From contig JAIYDL010000007.1 in the NCBI GenBank assembly GCA_027487515.1, forward strand, positions 1 to 64,000: a stretch of DNA of 64,000 nt, given 5' to 3'. A program made the translations under genes and the position numbers. Below, in pieces: positions 54,646-62,122 of this stretch. This stretch comes from Pseudomonadota bacterium (GTDB lineage Bacteria; Bdellovibrionota; Bacteriovoracia; Bacteriovoracales; Bacteriovoracaceae). How positions within the stretch are numbered: position 1 is the first letter of the stretch; every line of letters starts with the position of its first letter. The notes under the pieces are model-generated. The model did not search any database. It worked only from the letters and a program-made list of their open reading frames with translations, and was not told where the DNA came from.

Positions 54646-54718
54646 GAAGACCTCACAGGAGGAAATTATCTCATAGCCTTTAATGACTTTCAAAGAAAAG
54701 CTGACTAGTATTTAGCCC

Positions 54719-55777
54719 ATGTTCTACTCCCTCCTGAAGCCCGCGCTCTTCTCCCTGGAACCTGAGACGGCCCACAATTTGACCCTCGAGGTTGCACGGC
54801 TCTCGCCGCTCCTCGGCCGACTCACGGGGGTCGCACCGGAACCACGCTTCGAGTTTCCCGTAGGCCGCCTCCGCTGGACTTTCCCTGTCGGCCTTGCGGC
54901 GGGACTTGATAAGAACGCGGAGGCGCTGCCGTTTTTCGCCGGGCAAGGCTTCGGCGCCATCGAATGCGGCACGGTCACACTCAAGGCCCAGGCCGGAAAT
55001 CCCCGGCCCCGCATGTTCCGCTATCCGGAAGAACAGAGCTTACGGAATGCCATGGGTTTTCCCAACCACGGCGCTGCTTCCATTAAGCCCCGCCTCAAGC
55101 GTTACGATCACCCGGCCCCCCTTGGAGTGAATCTCGGTAAGAACAAAGATACCACCGCCGAAGAAAGCATCAGCGAACTTGCCAATCTTTATGAAAGTCT
55201 CACTGGTGTTGCCGACTACTTCGTCGTGAACGTCTCTTCTCCGAACACTCCCGGATTGCGAGCGCTCCAGGAGCCGGCCTATTTGCGAGAACTGTTTCAC
55301 GAGCTTCAGCGCCGCGGCGGTGCCCAAGACTTATACCTCAAGATCGCCCCCGATCTGGGACCCCAAAAGGTGATCGAACTCACCCGGCTCGCTCGGGATC
55401 TTCACTTAACCGGTCTCATCGCAACCAACACGACCATCATGCCCGAGCGCGGGGTTGGCGGTGTTTCAGGTCTTCTCCTTCAGGCCCGGGCCCGAGACAT
55501 TCGCCAAGTTATTCTGCAGGAGCTCGGTGACCTCGAGCTCATCGCCGTCGGCGGAATCACCGCTCCCGCCGATCTCTTTGACCTCTGGAGGGAGGGAGGA
55601 AAAGCGGCCCAGGTCTACACGGCCTATGTTTACCATGGCCCAGATCTTCTGAAGCGCTTCGCCAAGGCTCTCAGGCTGTTTTGCGAGCAGCAAGGACTTT
55701 CGCTCGAACAATTTTTTCAGCTCCCGCTCTCCGAACGGCGCTACCGCTTGAAGGGAGAAGCTCCCCTCCCAAGCTAG
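54719..55777 (+). CDS. pyrD: Dihydroorotate dehydrogenase (quinone), class 2
   Basis: This 352-residue flavoenzyme oxidises dihydroorotate to orotate in pyrimidine synthesis. It has the class 2 N-terminal membrane-associated helix ([20 protein letters not shown]), [33 protein letters not shown] with the catalytic serine, and [10 protein letters not shown] then AVGGI for FMN binding. Length matches E. coli PyrD (336). It is a stand-alone gene and overlaps the convergent RimK-like gene by four bases. Confidence 0.96.
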   Translation: MFYSLLKPALFSLEPETAHNLTLEVARLSPLLGRLTGVAPEPRFEFPVGRLRWTFPVGLAAGLDKNAEALPFFAGQGFGAIECGTVTLKAQAGNPRPRMFRYPEEQSLRNAMGFPNHGAASIKPRLKRYDHPAPLGVNLGKNKDTTAEESISELANLYESLTGVADYFVVNVSSPNTPGLRALQEPAYLRELFHELQRRGGAQDLYLKIAPDLGPQKVIELTRLARDLHLTGLIATNTTIMPERGVGGVSGLLLQARARDIRQVILQELGDLELIAVGGITAPADLFDLWREGGKAAQVYTAYVYHGPDLLKRFAKALRLFCEQQGLSLEQFFQLPLSERRYRLKGEAPLPS

Positions 55778-56667
55778 CCAGCGTACTCAGTCTTTCCGAT
55801 GTTCTGTTCGATGTACTCGATGATCATGGTGGCGATGTCAAGGCCCGTCGATGATTCGATTCCCTGAAGGCCCGGGGAAGAATTGACTTCAAGGACGAGG
55901 GGACCTCGGGCGGACCGTAAGAGGTCTACACCGGCGACGTTCAGGCCCAGGGCCTGGGCCGCACCAACCGCGGCGCGAGCTTCTTCGAGCGAGATATCCA
56001 CAGGAACAGCGGACCCTCCGCGGTGAAGGTTTGAGCGAAACTCTCCCTCCTTGGCCCGCCTCATCATGCTCGCAACGACTCGGTCCCCGATCACGAAGGC
56101 CCGGATGTCGCAGCCGTTACTCTCTTTGATGAATTCCTGCACCAAGAAGTGGGCCTTCATTTGCCGGAACCCATCGATGATGCTCTCCGCTCCCTTCTGT
56201 GTATCAGCGAGGATCACCCCTTTGCCCTGAGTTCCCTCAAGGAGCTTGATGACACACGGGGCACCACCTACCATGTGGATGAGTTTCTCCGTCATCTTGG
56301 TGGAGTGGGCGTAGCTCGTCACCGGAAGACCGATCCCAGACCGAGAAAGGATCTGCAGACAGCGCAGCTTGTCTCTTGAGCGGGTGATGGAGGTTGACTC
56401 GTTGAGAGAAAACACTCCCATCATCTCGAACTGGCGCAGAACCGCCGAGCCGTAGTGCGTGATCGAGGCGCCGATCCGGGGAATGACGACGTGAAAGTCT
56501 TCGAGCTTCTCGTCCCGGTAGTGCACCATGGGCCTTGAGCTCGTGATGTTCATGTAGCACCGGAGGGGATTCACCACGCGCACTCGATGACCCCGCGAGA
56601 GGGCCGCCTTGACGAGCCGGTGGGTAGAATAAATTTTTGGGTTGCGCGAAAGAATGCCTATCTTCAT
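55774..56667 (-). CDS. rimK: RimK-family ATP-grasp glutamate ligase
   Basis: This 297-residue ATP-grasp protein starts [19 protein letters not shown] at ATG 56667, behind a GGAGGACAG site. The ATP-grasp signature region is present ([53 protein letters not shown]). RimK adds glutamates to the C-terminus of ribosomal protein S6. S6 is not in the window, so the target is by family inference. It is transcribed with the flavodoxin and MerP-like genes upstream at short spacing. Confidence 0.93.
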   Translation of the reverse strand: MKIGILSRNPKIYSTHRLVKAALSRGHRVRVVNPLRCYMNITSSRPMVHYRDEKLEDFHVVIPRIGASITHYGSAVLRQFEMMGVFSLNESTSITRSRDKLRCLQILSRSGIGLPVTSYAHSTKMTEKLIHMVGGAPCVIKLLEGTQGKGVILADTQKGAESIIDGFRQMKAHFLVQEFIKESNGCDIRAFVIGDRVVASMMRRAKEGEFRSNLHRGGSAVPVDISLEEARAAVGAAQALGLNVAGVDLLRSARGPLVLEVNSSPGLQGIESSTGLDIATMIIEYIEQNIGKTEYAG

Positions 56668-56701
56668 CTGTCCTCCAGAGACCACTTCCTTAAGTCTAGT
56701 C

Positions 56702-57148
56702 CTAAAGACTCGTCTGAAGTAGCGATTTCAGCTCTCGCACCCATTCGGGGTACTGCTCTTCGTAGTAGCGGTCACAGTCCAGCCGCGGGAGTAACGCTCG
56801 GGCCCCTTTCTGTCGGAGGAACTCGTCAAAATCCTTCCCCGCTTGGCAGAAATGCGGGTAGTAAGGATCACCGAGTGCGATCACCGCGAACTGGAGGTGA
56901 GATAAGTTGAGCTCCTCGCCGAACTTAAGAAAACTCATCCACTCTGACGCGTTGTCGGGTGGCTCGCCGTCACCGTAGGTACTCGTCACGATGAGAAGCC
57001 GCTCCATGCCGCGGATCTCTTCTGGATCTAGAGAGCCCATGTCGTGCACCTCGACACTGAGCTCGCCGGCGAGGGCCTCTCCGATGGTGTGCGCGAGGTT
57101 CTGGGCGTTGCCCGTCTGAGAGCCCCAGAGGATGAAAACGGGCTTCAC
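56702..57148 (-). CDS. Flavodoxin-like protein (MioC/CysJ type)
   Basis: This 148-residue flavodoxin fold protein has the FMN phosphate loop [15 protein letters not shown] and the second FMN loop [36 protein letters not shown] fits the third. Glycine/tyrosine placements resemble MioC and the flavodoxin domain of sulfite reductase. The start is GTG and shares a base with the stop of the MerP-like gene (TAGTG). It likely carries electrons in the cytoplasm. Confidence 0.92.
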   Translation of the reverse strand: MKPVFILWGSQTGNAQNLAHTIGEALAGELSVEVHDMGSLDPEEIRGMERLLIVTSTYGDGEPPDNASEWMSFLKFGEELNLSHLQFAVIALGDPYYPHFCQAGKDFDEFLRQKGARALLPRLDCDRYYEEQYPEWVRELKSLLQTSL

Positions 57149-57423
57149 TAGTTACGGCGAATTTTCACAGCTTCGTAGCCCGCTTTCTTGATCGCTGTCT
57201 TGATCTCCGCGTCGGTTAGTTTGCGGTCTTTCGGCTCGCTGAAGCGGGCCTTTTTTTCCTCGAGGCTGACAGTGATGTTTTCCGCTCTTTGCGTCGCTTT
57301 TAGCTCTCGGGTAATCGCCTCAACACACATCCCACAGGTCATCCCACTGACGTCCACCTCGACCTTGGCGGCGAAGACGGAAAGGGACATTGCAAGTCCA
57401 ACAAAAAACGATGACATTTTCAT
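57148..57423 (-). CDS. Periplasmic heavy-metal-binding HMA protein (MerP-like)
   Basis: This 91-residue protein has a signal peptide (SSFFVGLAMSLSVFA-A) and a heavy-metal-associated ferredoxin-like domain with GMTCGMCVEAI and the late AGYEAVKI strand. The CxxC motif binds a soft metal such as Cu(I) or Hg(II). Export points to a MerP-like periplasmic carrier rather than a cytoplasmic CopZ. It faces a divergent MerC-like membrane gene, with the two starts 76 bases apart. Confidence 0.88.
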   Translation of the reverse strand: MKMSSFFVGLAMSLSVFAAKVEVDVSGMTCGMCVEAITRELKATQRAENITVSLEEKKARFSEPKDRKLTDAEIKTAIKKAGYEAVKIRRN

Positions 57424-57499
57424 AGGTTACTCCCGGCATGTGCCTAAACAATTTCTGCCCATTATAGACGACTTCCCTCGTAAGAGGTATACCGGGAAG

Positions 57500-57880
57500 A
57501 TGAAAAAAGTCTGGGACCGGCTTGGCATTGCCTTCTCTTCGGCCTGCGTAATCCACTGTATCGCAGTCGCCTTTCTTCCGGTTCTCTTCCCGGCCATCTC
57601 GACCTATACCCACTCAAGCTGGATCCACATCGTGGTGGGTGTTCTCATCCTGTTCACCTCGCCGCTGGCCTTTGTTCCCGGGTACCGAAAGCATGGCCTC
57701 ACCTGGATCCTCGGGGTCGCCGCGGCCGGTCTGGCACTCATCCTTCTTGGAGTGGTCATCGAAGGGCGAACACCGGACCAAGTCAGCCATAGCATTTCAA
57801 TCCTCGGGTCGATGATCCTCGTCTTCTCCCACGCCAAGAACCTTCAGCATTCCCATCGTCATAAACATCAGTGCTGCTAG
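57500..57880 (+). CDS. MerC-like four-helix membrane protein
   Basis: This 126-residue protein has four hydrophobic helices. A cysteine pair lies in the first (SSACVIHCIAVAFLPVLFP), as in MerC metal-uptake proteins, and the tail is histidine/cysteine-rich (HSHRHKHQCC). ATG 57500 is the first good start; the open frame upstream lies within the divergent HMA gene. MerC moves Hg(II) across the inner membrane in mer operons. No MerA reductase or MerR regulator is nearby, so the metal is unproven and could also be copper or zinc. Confidence 0.85.
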   Translation: MKKVWDRLGIAFSSACVIHCIAVAFLPVLFPAISTYTHSSWIHIVVGVLILFTSPLAFVPGYRKHGLTWILGVAAAGLALILLGVVIEGRTPDQVSHSISILGSMILVFSHAKNLQHSHRHKHQCC

Positions 57881-57889
57881 CTCACCCCC

Positions 57890-57923
57890 AGAGGGCCAAG
57901 AGTGTTTAATCCCAGGGCCCTCT
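57890..57923 (+). terminator. Intrinsic terminator-like hairpin after MerC-like gene
   Basis: AGAGGGCC (57890-57897) pairs with GGCCCTCT (57916-57923) across an 18-base loop, with TCTT following, ten bases after the MerC-like stop codon. The loop is long, so strength is uncertain. Confidence 0.5.
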
Positions 57924-57924
57924 T

Positions 57925-57944
57925 CTTATGACAGGAGTCATAAG
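57925..57944. promoter_or_regulatory. Perfect 8-4-8 inverted repeat
   Basis: CTTATGAC-AGGA-GTCATAAG is a perfect palindrome with a four-base centre, in the 250-base gap before the HExxH gene at 58133. It could be an operator for a dimeric regulator or a small hairpin. I see no other feature in this gap apart from the terminator-like hairpin. Confidence 0.45.
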
Positions 57945-58132
57945 ATTCTCCATGACCGAAATTCTCGATCAGGCGAACTAACTCCAAGAAACTCCTGCGA
58001 GCTCTAAAGATATTCTTAAAATAAAATCCGACCAGGCTTGCGCAAAAGTACTTGGAAGTGAAAATGACCCTCACCGGAAAGAACACCCGGCGTTGCTTCA
58101 GGAAGAGCAGCGATATTCGATAAGGAGTTTTC

Positions 58133-58711
58133 ATGCTGAAATGGATTTCACCACTAGGGCTCGGGGCCGCCCTCCTCTTTTCTCCGTCAGGCCAGACCGC
58201 GACCTCGTCCCTCGCCGCCACTTGGACCACTGACGTTTTCGTGGAGAACGGAACCTCCTCTCAACGGGCGAAGATCGATCGCGGCGAGCAGAAGCTGAGA
58301 GAGATTGTCCGAAGCGAAGCCTTCAAAAACCGGATCCTCAACTTCTCCTATAAAGGCGCAAAACGCTTCGTCGACAGTGGGGGTCTAACGAACTCGCAGA
58401 TCTACACCAAGATCTTGAACGGCGCCGAGAAGCTCCTCCCGGCGCAGGACAACGAGATGGACCTCAAGATCAAGACCTACTACGAGGCCTCATCGACCGT
58501 GGGATTCACTTCGACGTCGAGCATGTACATCAACATGAACACGAAGTTCCTGAACGCGTACACCGTCGCAGAGACGATGAAAACCATGATGCACGAATGG
58601 CTTCACAAGCTTGGGTTTAGCCACGCTGTGAATTACTCTACGGCCCGAGACTACTCTGTTCCGTATGGTGTTGGCCGAATCGTCATGGACCTCGCGCGCC
58701 TCTCTCTCTAA
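58133..58711 (+). CDS. Small exported zinc-peptidase-like protein (HExxHxxGxxH)
   Basis: This 192-residue protein has a signal peptide (LKWISPLGLGAALLFSPSGQTA). It carries the motif HEWLHKLGFSH near residues 154-164, which is exactly the metzincin-type pattern HExxHxxGxxH. That would supply three zinc histidines and a catalytic glutamate. The rest is too short for a known metzincin family (usual catalytic domains are 130-260 residues and a methionine turn follows; here IVMDLARL may serve). It is followed 15 bases later by a small cysteine-rich exported protein, possibly its partner or inhibitor. I infer a secreted or periplasmic protease. Confidence 0.75.
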   Translation: MLKWISPLGLGAALLFSPSGQTATSSLAATWTTDVFVENGTSSQRAKIDRGEQKLREIVRSEAFKNRILNFSYKGAKRFVDSGGLTNSQIYTKILNGAEKLLPAQDNEMDLKIKTYYEASSTVGFTSTSSMYINMNTKFLNAYTVAETMKTMMHEWLHKLGFSHAVNYSTARDYSVPYGVGRIVMDLARLSL

Positions 58712-58726
58712 CAAAAGGATACACCG

Positions 58727-58972
58727 ATGACTGCAATTCTCTTCACTCTCACTTTCTTGGCGTCCGTGAGCTTTGCCGGCGAAGTCCGTCGCGAATACGA
58801 CGAGGGAACCGAAAGACAATGCTTTCTGGAGCTCAAGGCCCTGGGCTGTGTGAACGGGCAAACGGAAAGCCCCACCTGCGCCGAGACTCAGAAATCGAAA
58901 CTCAGCCGCGCTTGTCAGGGCCTTTTAAACACAAAAAGAAATCCCAGACTCCAGGGCCCCGAAGAGGGATAG
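58727..58972 (+). CDS. Small exported cysteine-containing protein
   Basis: This 81-residue protein has a signal peptide (ILFTLTFLASVSFA-G) and four cysteines in the mature part (QCFLELKALGCVNGQTES, then two more), with a basic C-terminal tail. It lies 15 bases after the HExxH gene, probably on the same transcript, and just before a strong bidirectional hairpin. The role is unknown; an inhibitor or propeptide-like partner for the upstream peptidase is possible. Confidence 0.65.
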   Translation: MTAILFTLTFLASVSFAGEVRREYDEGTERQCFLELKALGCVNGQTESPTCAETQKSKLSRACQGLLNTKRNPRLQGPEEG

Positions 58973-58996
58973 CGGGGTTTGACCGTTTCACTAAAA

Positions 58997-59022
58997 AAAA
59001 AGGCTCCGGAAGGAGCCTTTTT
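58997..59022. terminator. Bidirectional terminator between 58972 and rpmE
   Basis: GGCTCC (59002-59007) pairs with GGAGCC (59012-59017) around a GGAA loop, flanked by an A-run on the left and TTTTT on the right. It serves the plus-strand gene ending at 58972 and, read the other way, the minus-strand L31 gene ending at 59045. Confidence 0.88.
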
Positions 59023-59044
59023 AGAAAACAAATTGTGAAGAGGA

Positions 59045-59287
59045 CTACTTCTTTCCGTACTTCTTCTTGAAGCGATCAACGCGGCCTTCAGTATCCATCA
59101 CACGCTGAGTGCCTGTGTAGAATGGGTGAGACCCAGAGGAGATATCAACTTTAAAAAGAGGATACTCTTTACCGTTGAGGCTAATTTTATCAGAAGTCTT
59201 AATTGTAGAACGGGTGATGATCTCAAAATCAGAAGAAACGTCTTTGAACACAACGTCTCTGTACTCTGGGTGGATACCTTTTTTCAT
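59045..59287 (-). CDS. rpmE2: 50S ribosomal protein L31, type B
   Basis: This is an 80-residue L31 starting [17 protein letters not shown] at ATG 59287 with AAGGATGAG upstream. There is no CxxC zinc ribbon, and the [23 protein letters not shown] core is present, which marks the zinc-independent type B form. In some bacteria this type is made when zinc is scarce, but here no zinc-regulator site is apparent. Confidence 0.95.
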   Translation of the reverse strand: MKKGIHPEYRDVVFKDVSSDFEIITRSTIKTSDKISLNGKEYPLFKVDISSGSHPFYTGTQRVMDTEGRVDRFKKKYGKK

Positions 59288-59393
59288 ATGCTCATCCTTA
59301 ATTAGTCTGGTAATCAATAAAATAAAGTTCTGGAAAGATACCTAGCAGGGCGCTAGCTGTCAACGAAAAGTCGTTGAAAAAACTACCGGTCCC

Positions 59394-61955
59394 CTACTTC
59401 TTCGCCGCCGCTAAAACAATGCTGGCAAGCTCTGCTTCGGTCATCTTTTCAATAACTTTGGGGTCTCTCTTGTCCTCCGGAAGGGTAATGTTTTTGGTAC
59501 CTACTTTAATGTAAGGACCGTACTTCCCGTCCAGGACCTGCGCCTTCTTTTTGAGTTTTGCCACGAGACCAAAGTCGCGCAGCACCTTCCCACCCCTGCG
59601 GGAAGCTCCTTTCTCTTCAGAGAGAAGTTCGACGGCCCGCTTAAGATCCACGGTATGAAGATCATCCTCTTTCTTGAGAGAGCGAAAATTACCGTCATGC
59701 ATGACGTAGGGCCCGAACCTGCCGTTGTTAGCAAGAACTGGTTTCTTCGTCTGGGGATGAAGGCCAAGTTCTCGAGGAAGTGAGAGGGCCTGGACTGCTT
59801 CATCGACGGTGACAGTTTTTGGGTCCTTCCCTTTCGGCAGAGAGGCGCGCTTTGGTTTTGGATTCTCCTCCGTGACCTCGCCCAGCTGAAAGTAGGCCCC
59901 GTAACGGCCAACCAAGACATAAATGCTTTGCTTCGTTTTAGGGTCTTTCCCGATGGGCTTCGGACCCTCGGCATGGGTCTTGATGAGGTCCTTGATCTGC
60001 TCCGGATCCAGATCCGCCGGCGCGATGTCCTCAGGGATCGAGGCGTGAACCTCATCCTTGCCATTCATCTCCACCACATAGGGCCCAAAGCGCCCCACTT
60101 TGATGTCCATGTCTTTGCCATCTTTGGTGATGTGAATCGTCCGAGACTCCTCGGGCTTGATCTTCTTGTCTTGCTCCTCGACCCGCTTCGCAAGGCCCGC
60201 TTTTCCTTTATAGAACTTCGTCAGGTACTTCAGCCAGTCCTCTTCCCCGTAGGCAATTTTATCGAGGGAAGCTTCCATCTCAGACGTGAAGGAATAATCG
60301 ACGAGGTGTTCGAAATGGTTCTCCAGGAGCTGGATCACTGCCATTCCCGTAAAGGTCGGAATGAGGGCCGAACCATCTTTCCGGACGTAGCCACGGTCGA
60401 GGATGGTCCCGATGATCGAGGCGTACGTGGACGGTCGGCCGACGCCTTCTTTTTCCAACGACTGAACGATCGAGGCTTCGGTGAATCGGGCCGGAGGTTT
60501 TGTTTCGTGGTGTTCGGCAGAAATCGACGCTGCTTTCAGGAGGTCGCCTTTCTTCAAGACCGGGAGAATGATTTCCTTATCTTCGAGAGCGGCTTCTGGA
60601 TCATCGGAGCCCTCGACGTAGACCCGGAGGAACCCCGGGAATAAGATCCGAGTTCCGCTGGACGAGAACTCCGCTTCACCGGCCTCAATCTTGATGGTCA
60701 TGGACGCCTTCTCGGCTTCCTTCATCTGAGTCGCCATGGTGCGCTTCCAGATGAGTTCATACAACTGGAGTTCTCTTCCGGAGAGGCCAGTTTTTTCAGG
60801 ATGAGTGAACTCCGCACCGGCTGGACGGATCGCTTCGTGGGCTTCTTGGGCACCCTTGGTCTTGGCCTGGTACTGCCGAACTTCCGGGTTTAAGAAGTTC
60901 TTTCCGTAGAGCTCGACGACCATGGTCCGGGCCGCGTTGATCGCCTCCTGCGAAAGGTTCGGGGAGTCCGTTCTCATGTAGGTGATGAGACCTTCTTCAT
61001 ACAGCCGCTGAGCGGTGCGCATCGTATCCTTAGACGACATCCCGAGTTTTCGGTTGGATTCCATCTGGAGGGTGGACGTGATGAACGGGATGGCAGGCTT
61101 TGAGTTGAACGTCTTCTCCTCGACGGAGATCACTTTCCAAGCGGCTTTTTCGATGTTCTTCGCCAACTCCTTCGACATCTTTTCGTCGAGGAGCACGACC
61201 TTCTTTTCATCCATCAACTTCCCGGTGAGGCCATCGAAGTCCTTACCGCCGGCCACGCGGGCGCCCTTCACGGATGTGAGCTTAGCGTCGAAGAGGGCCT
61301 TCTTATCTTTTTCCGGATGAACCTGGGCCTTGATGTCCCAGTAGACCGAGCGCTTGAAGCGCATCCGCTCGCGCTCGCGCTCACAGATCATCTTAAGGCC
61401 CGTGGACTGCACTCGCCCGGCCGAAAGACCGTAGGCGATTTTTTTCCAGATGAGCGGTGAAAGTGTGTAGCCATAAAGTCGGTCGAGGATGCGCCGAGTT
61501 TCCTGGGCGCGGACGAGTTTATCATCGACGTCTCGGGTATCTTTGAGCGCTTTCTGGATCGCGGTCTTCGTGATCTCGTGAAACACCATGCGCTTCACGG
61601 GAACCTTCGGCTTCAAAAGCTCAAGCAAGTGCCAGGAAATCGACTCTCCTTCACGGTCTTCGTCGGTCGCGAGGTAGATGATATCAACGCCCTTCATCTT
61701 GGCCTTGAGGTCCGTGATGATCTTCTTCTTATCTTTGGGAACGATGTAGAGCGGCTCGAAATTTTCTTCGACGTTGACGCCTAACTTGGCCCACTCCTCT
61801 TTTTTTAACGCGGCCGGGATATCGGATGCGGACTGCGGCAGGTCTCGGATATGGCCCATGCTCGCTTCGACAATATAATTACTTGGAAGGAATTTGCGGA
61901 TGGTCTTGGCCTTCGTGGGAGACTCCACGATCACCAGATACTTTTTGTCTGCCAT
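59394..61955 (-). CDS. topA: DNA topoisomerase I
   Basis: This 853-residue type IA topoisomerase has the Toprim start (YLVIVESPTKAKTIRKFLP), acidic DxD (LATDEDREGE) and the catalytic tyrosine in EGLITYMRTDSPNLS (near residue 325). No CxxC zinc fingers follow. Instead four topoisomerase C-terminal repeats occur (VGRFGPYVVEMNGKDEV, VGRYGAYFQLGEV, NNGRFGPYVMHDGNF, LDGKYGPYIKVGTKN), as in mycobacterial enzymes. It relaxes negative supercoils. The C-terminus ends in a short acidic/basic helix. Confidence 0.97.
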   Translation of the reverse strand: MADKKYLVIVESPTKAKTIRKFLPSNYIVEASMGHIRDLPQSASDIPAALKKEEWAKLGVNVEENFEPLYIVPKDKKKIITDLKAKMKGVDIIYLATDEDREGESISWHLLELLKPKVPVKRMVFHEITKTAIQKALKDTRDVDDKLVRAQETRRILDRLYGYTLSPLIWKKIAYGLSAGRVQSTGLKMICERERERMRFKRSVYWDIKAQVHPEKDKKALFDAKLTSVKGARVAGGKDFDGLTGKLMDEKKVVLLDEKMSKELAKNIEKAAWKVISVEEKTFNSKPAIPFITSTLQMESNRKLGMSSKDTMRTAQRLYEEGLITYMRTDSPNLSQEAINAARTMVVELYGKNFLNPEVRQYQAKTKGAQEAHEAIRPAGAEFTHPEKTGLSGRELQLYELIWKRTMATQMKEAEKASMTIKIEAGEAEFSSSGTRILFPGFLRVYVEGSDDPEAALEDKEIILPVLKKGDLLKAASISAEHHETKPPARFTEASIVQSLEKEGVGRPSTYASIIGTILDRGYVRKDGSALIPTFTGMAVIQLLENHFEHLVDYSFTSEMEASLDKIAYGEEDWLKYLTKFYKGKAGLAKRVEEQDKKIKPEESRTIHITKDGKDMDIKVGRFGPYVVEMNGKDEVHASIPEDIAPADLDPEQIKDLIKTHAEGPKPIGKDPKTKQSIYVLVGRYGAYFQLGEVTEENPKPKRASLPKGKDPKTVTVDEAVQALSLPRELGLHPQTKKPVLANNGRFGPYVMHDGNFRSLKKEDDLHTVDLKRAVELLSEEKGASRRGGKVLRDFGLVAKLKKKAQVLDGKYGPYIKVGTKNITLPEDKRDPKVIEKMTEAELASIVLAAAKK

Positions 61956-62080
61956 TGTTATCCTATATTAAGAGACTTTCTTTAATAGAGATAAGGGCCA
62001 TCCAGAAAAGAGTCAAGGATTAAAATCTGCGAAACATGGGTTCCGGTCGACTCCAATCCTACTTTCTCGGGGCCTGGGGT

Positions 62081-62114
62081 GAAAAGAAGAGGGCCCGGCT
62101 TGGCGGGCCCTCTT
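62081..62114 (-). terminator. Intrinsic terminator after glnN
   Basis: AAGAGGGCCCG (62087-62097) pairs with CGGGCCCTCTT (62104-62114) around a six-base loop. On the minus strand the stem is followed by CTTTTC, starting a few bases after the glutamine synthetase stop codon. Confidence 0.8.
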
Positions 62115-62122
62115 GGAAAAAC

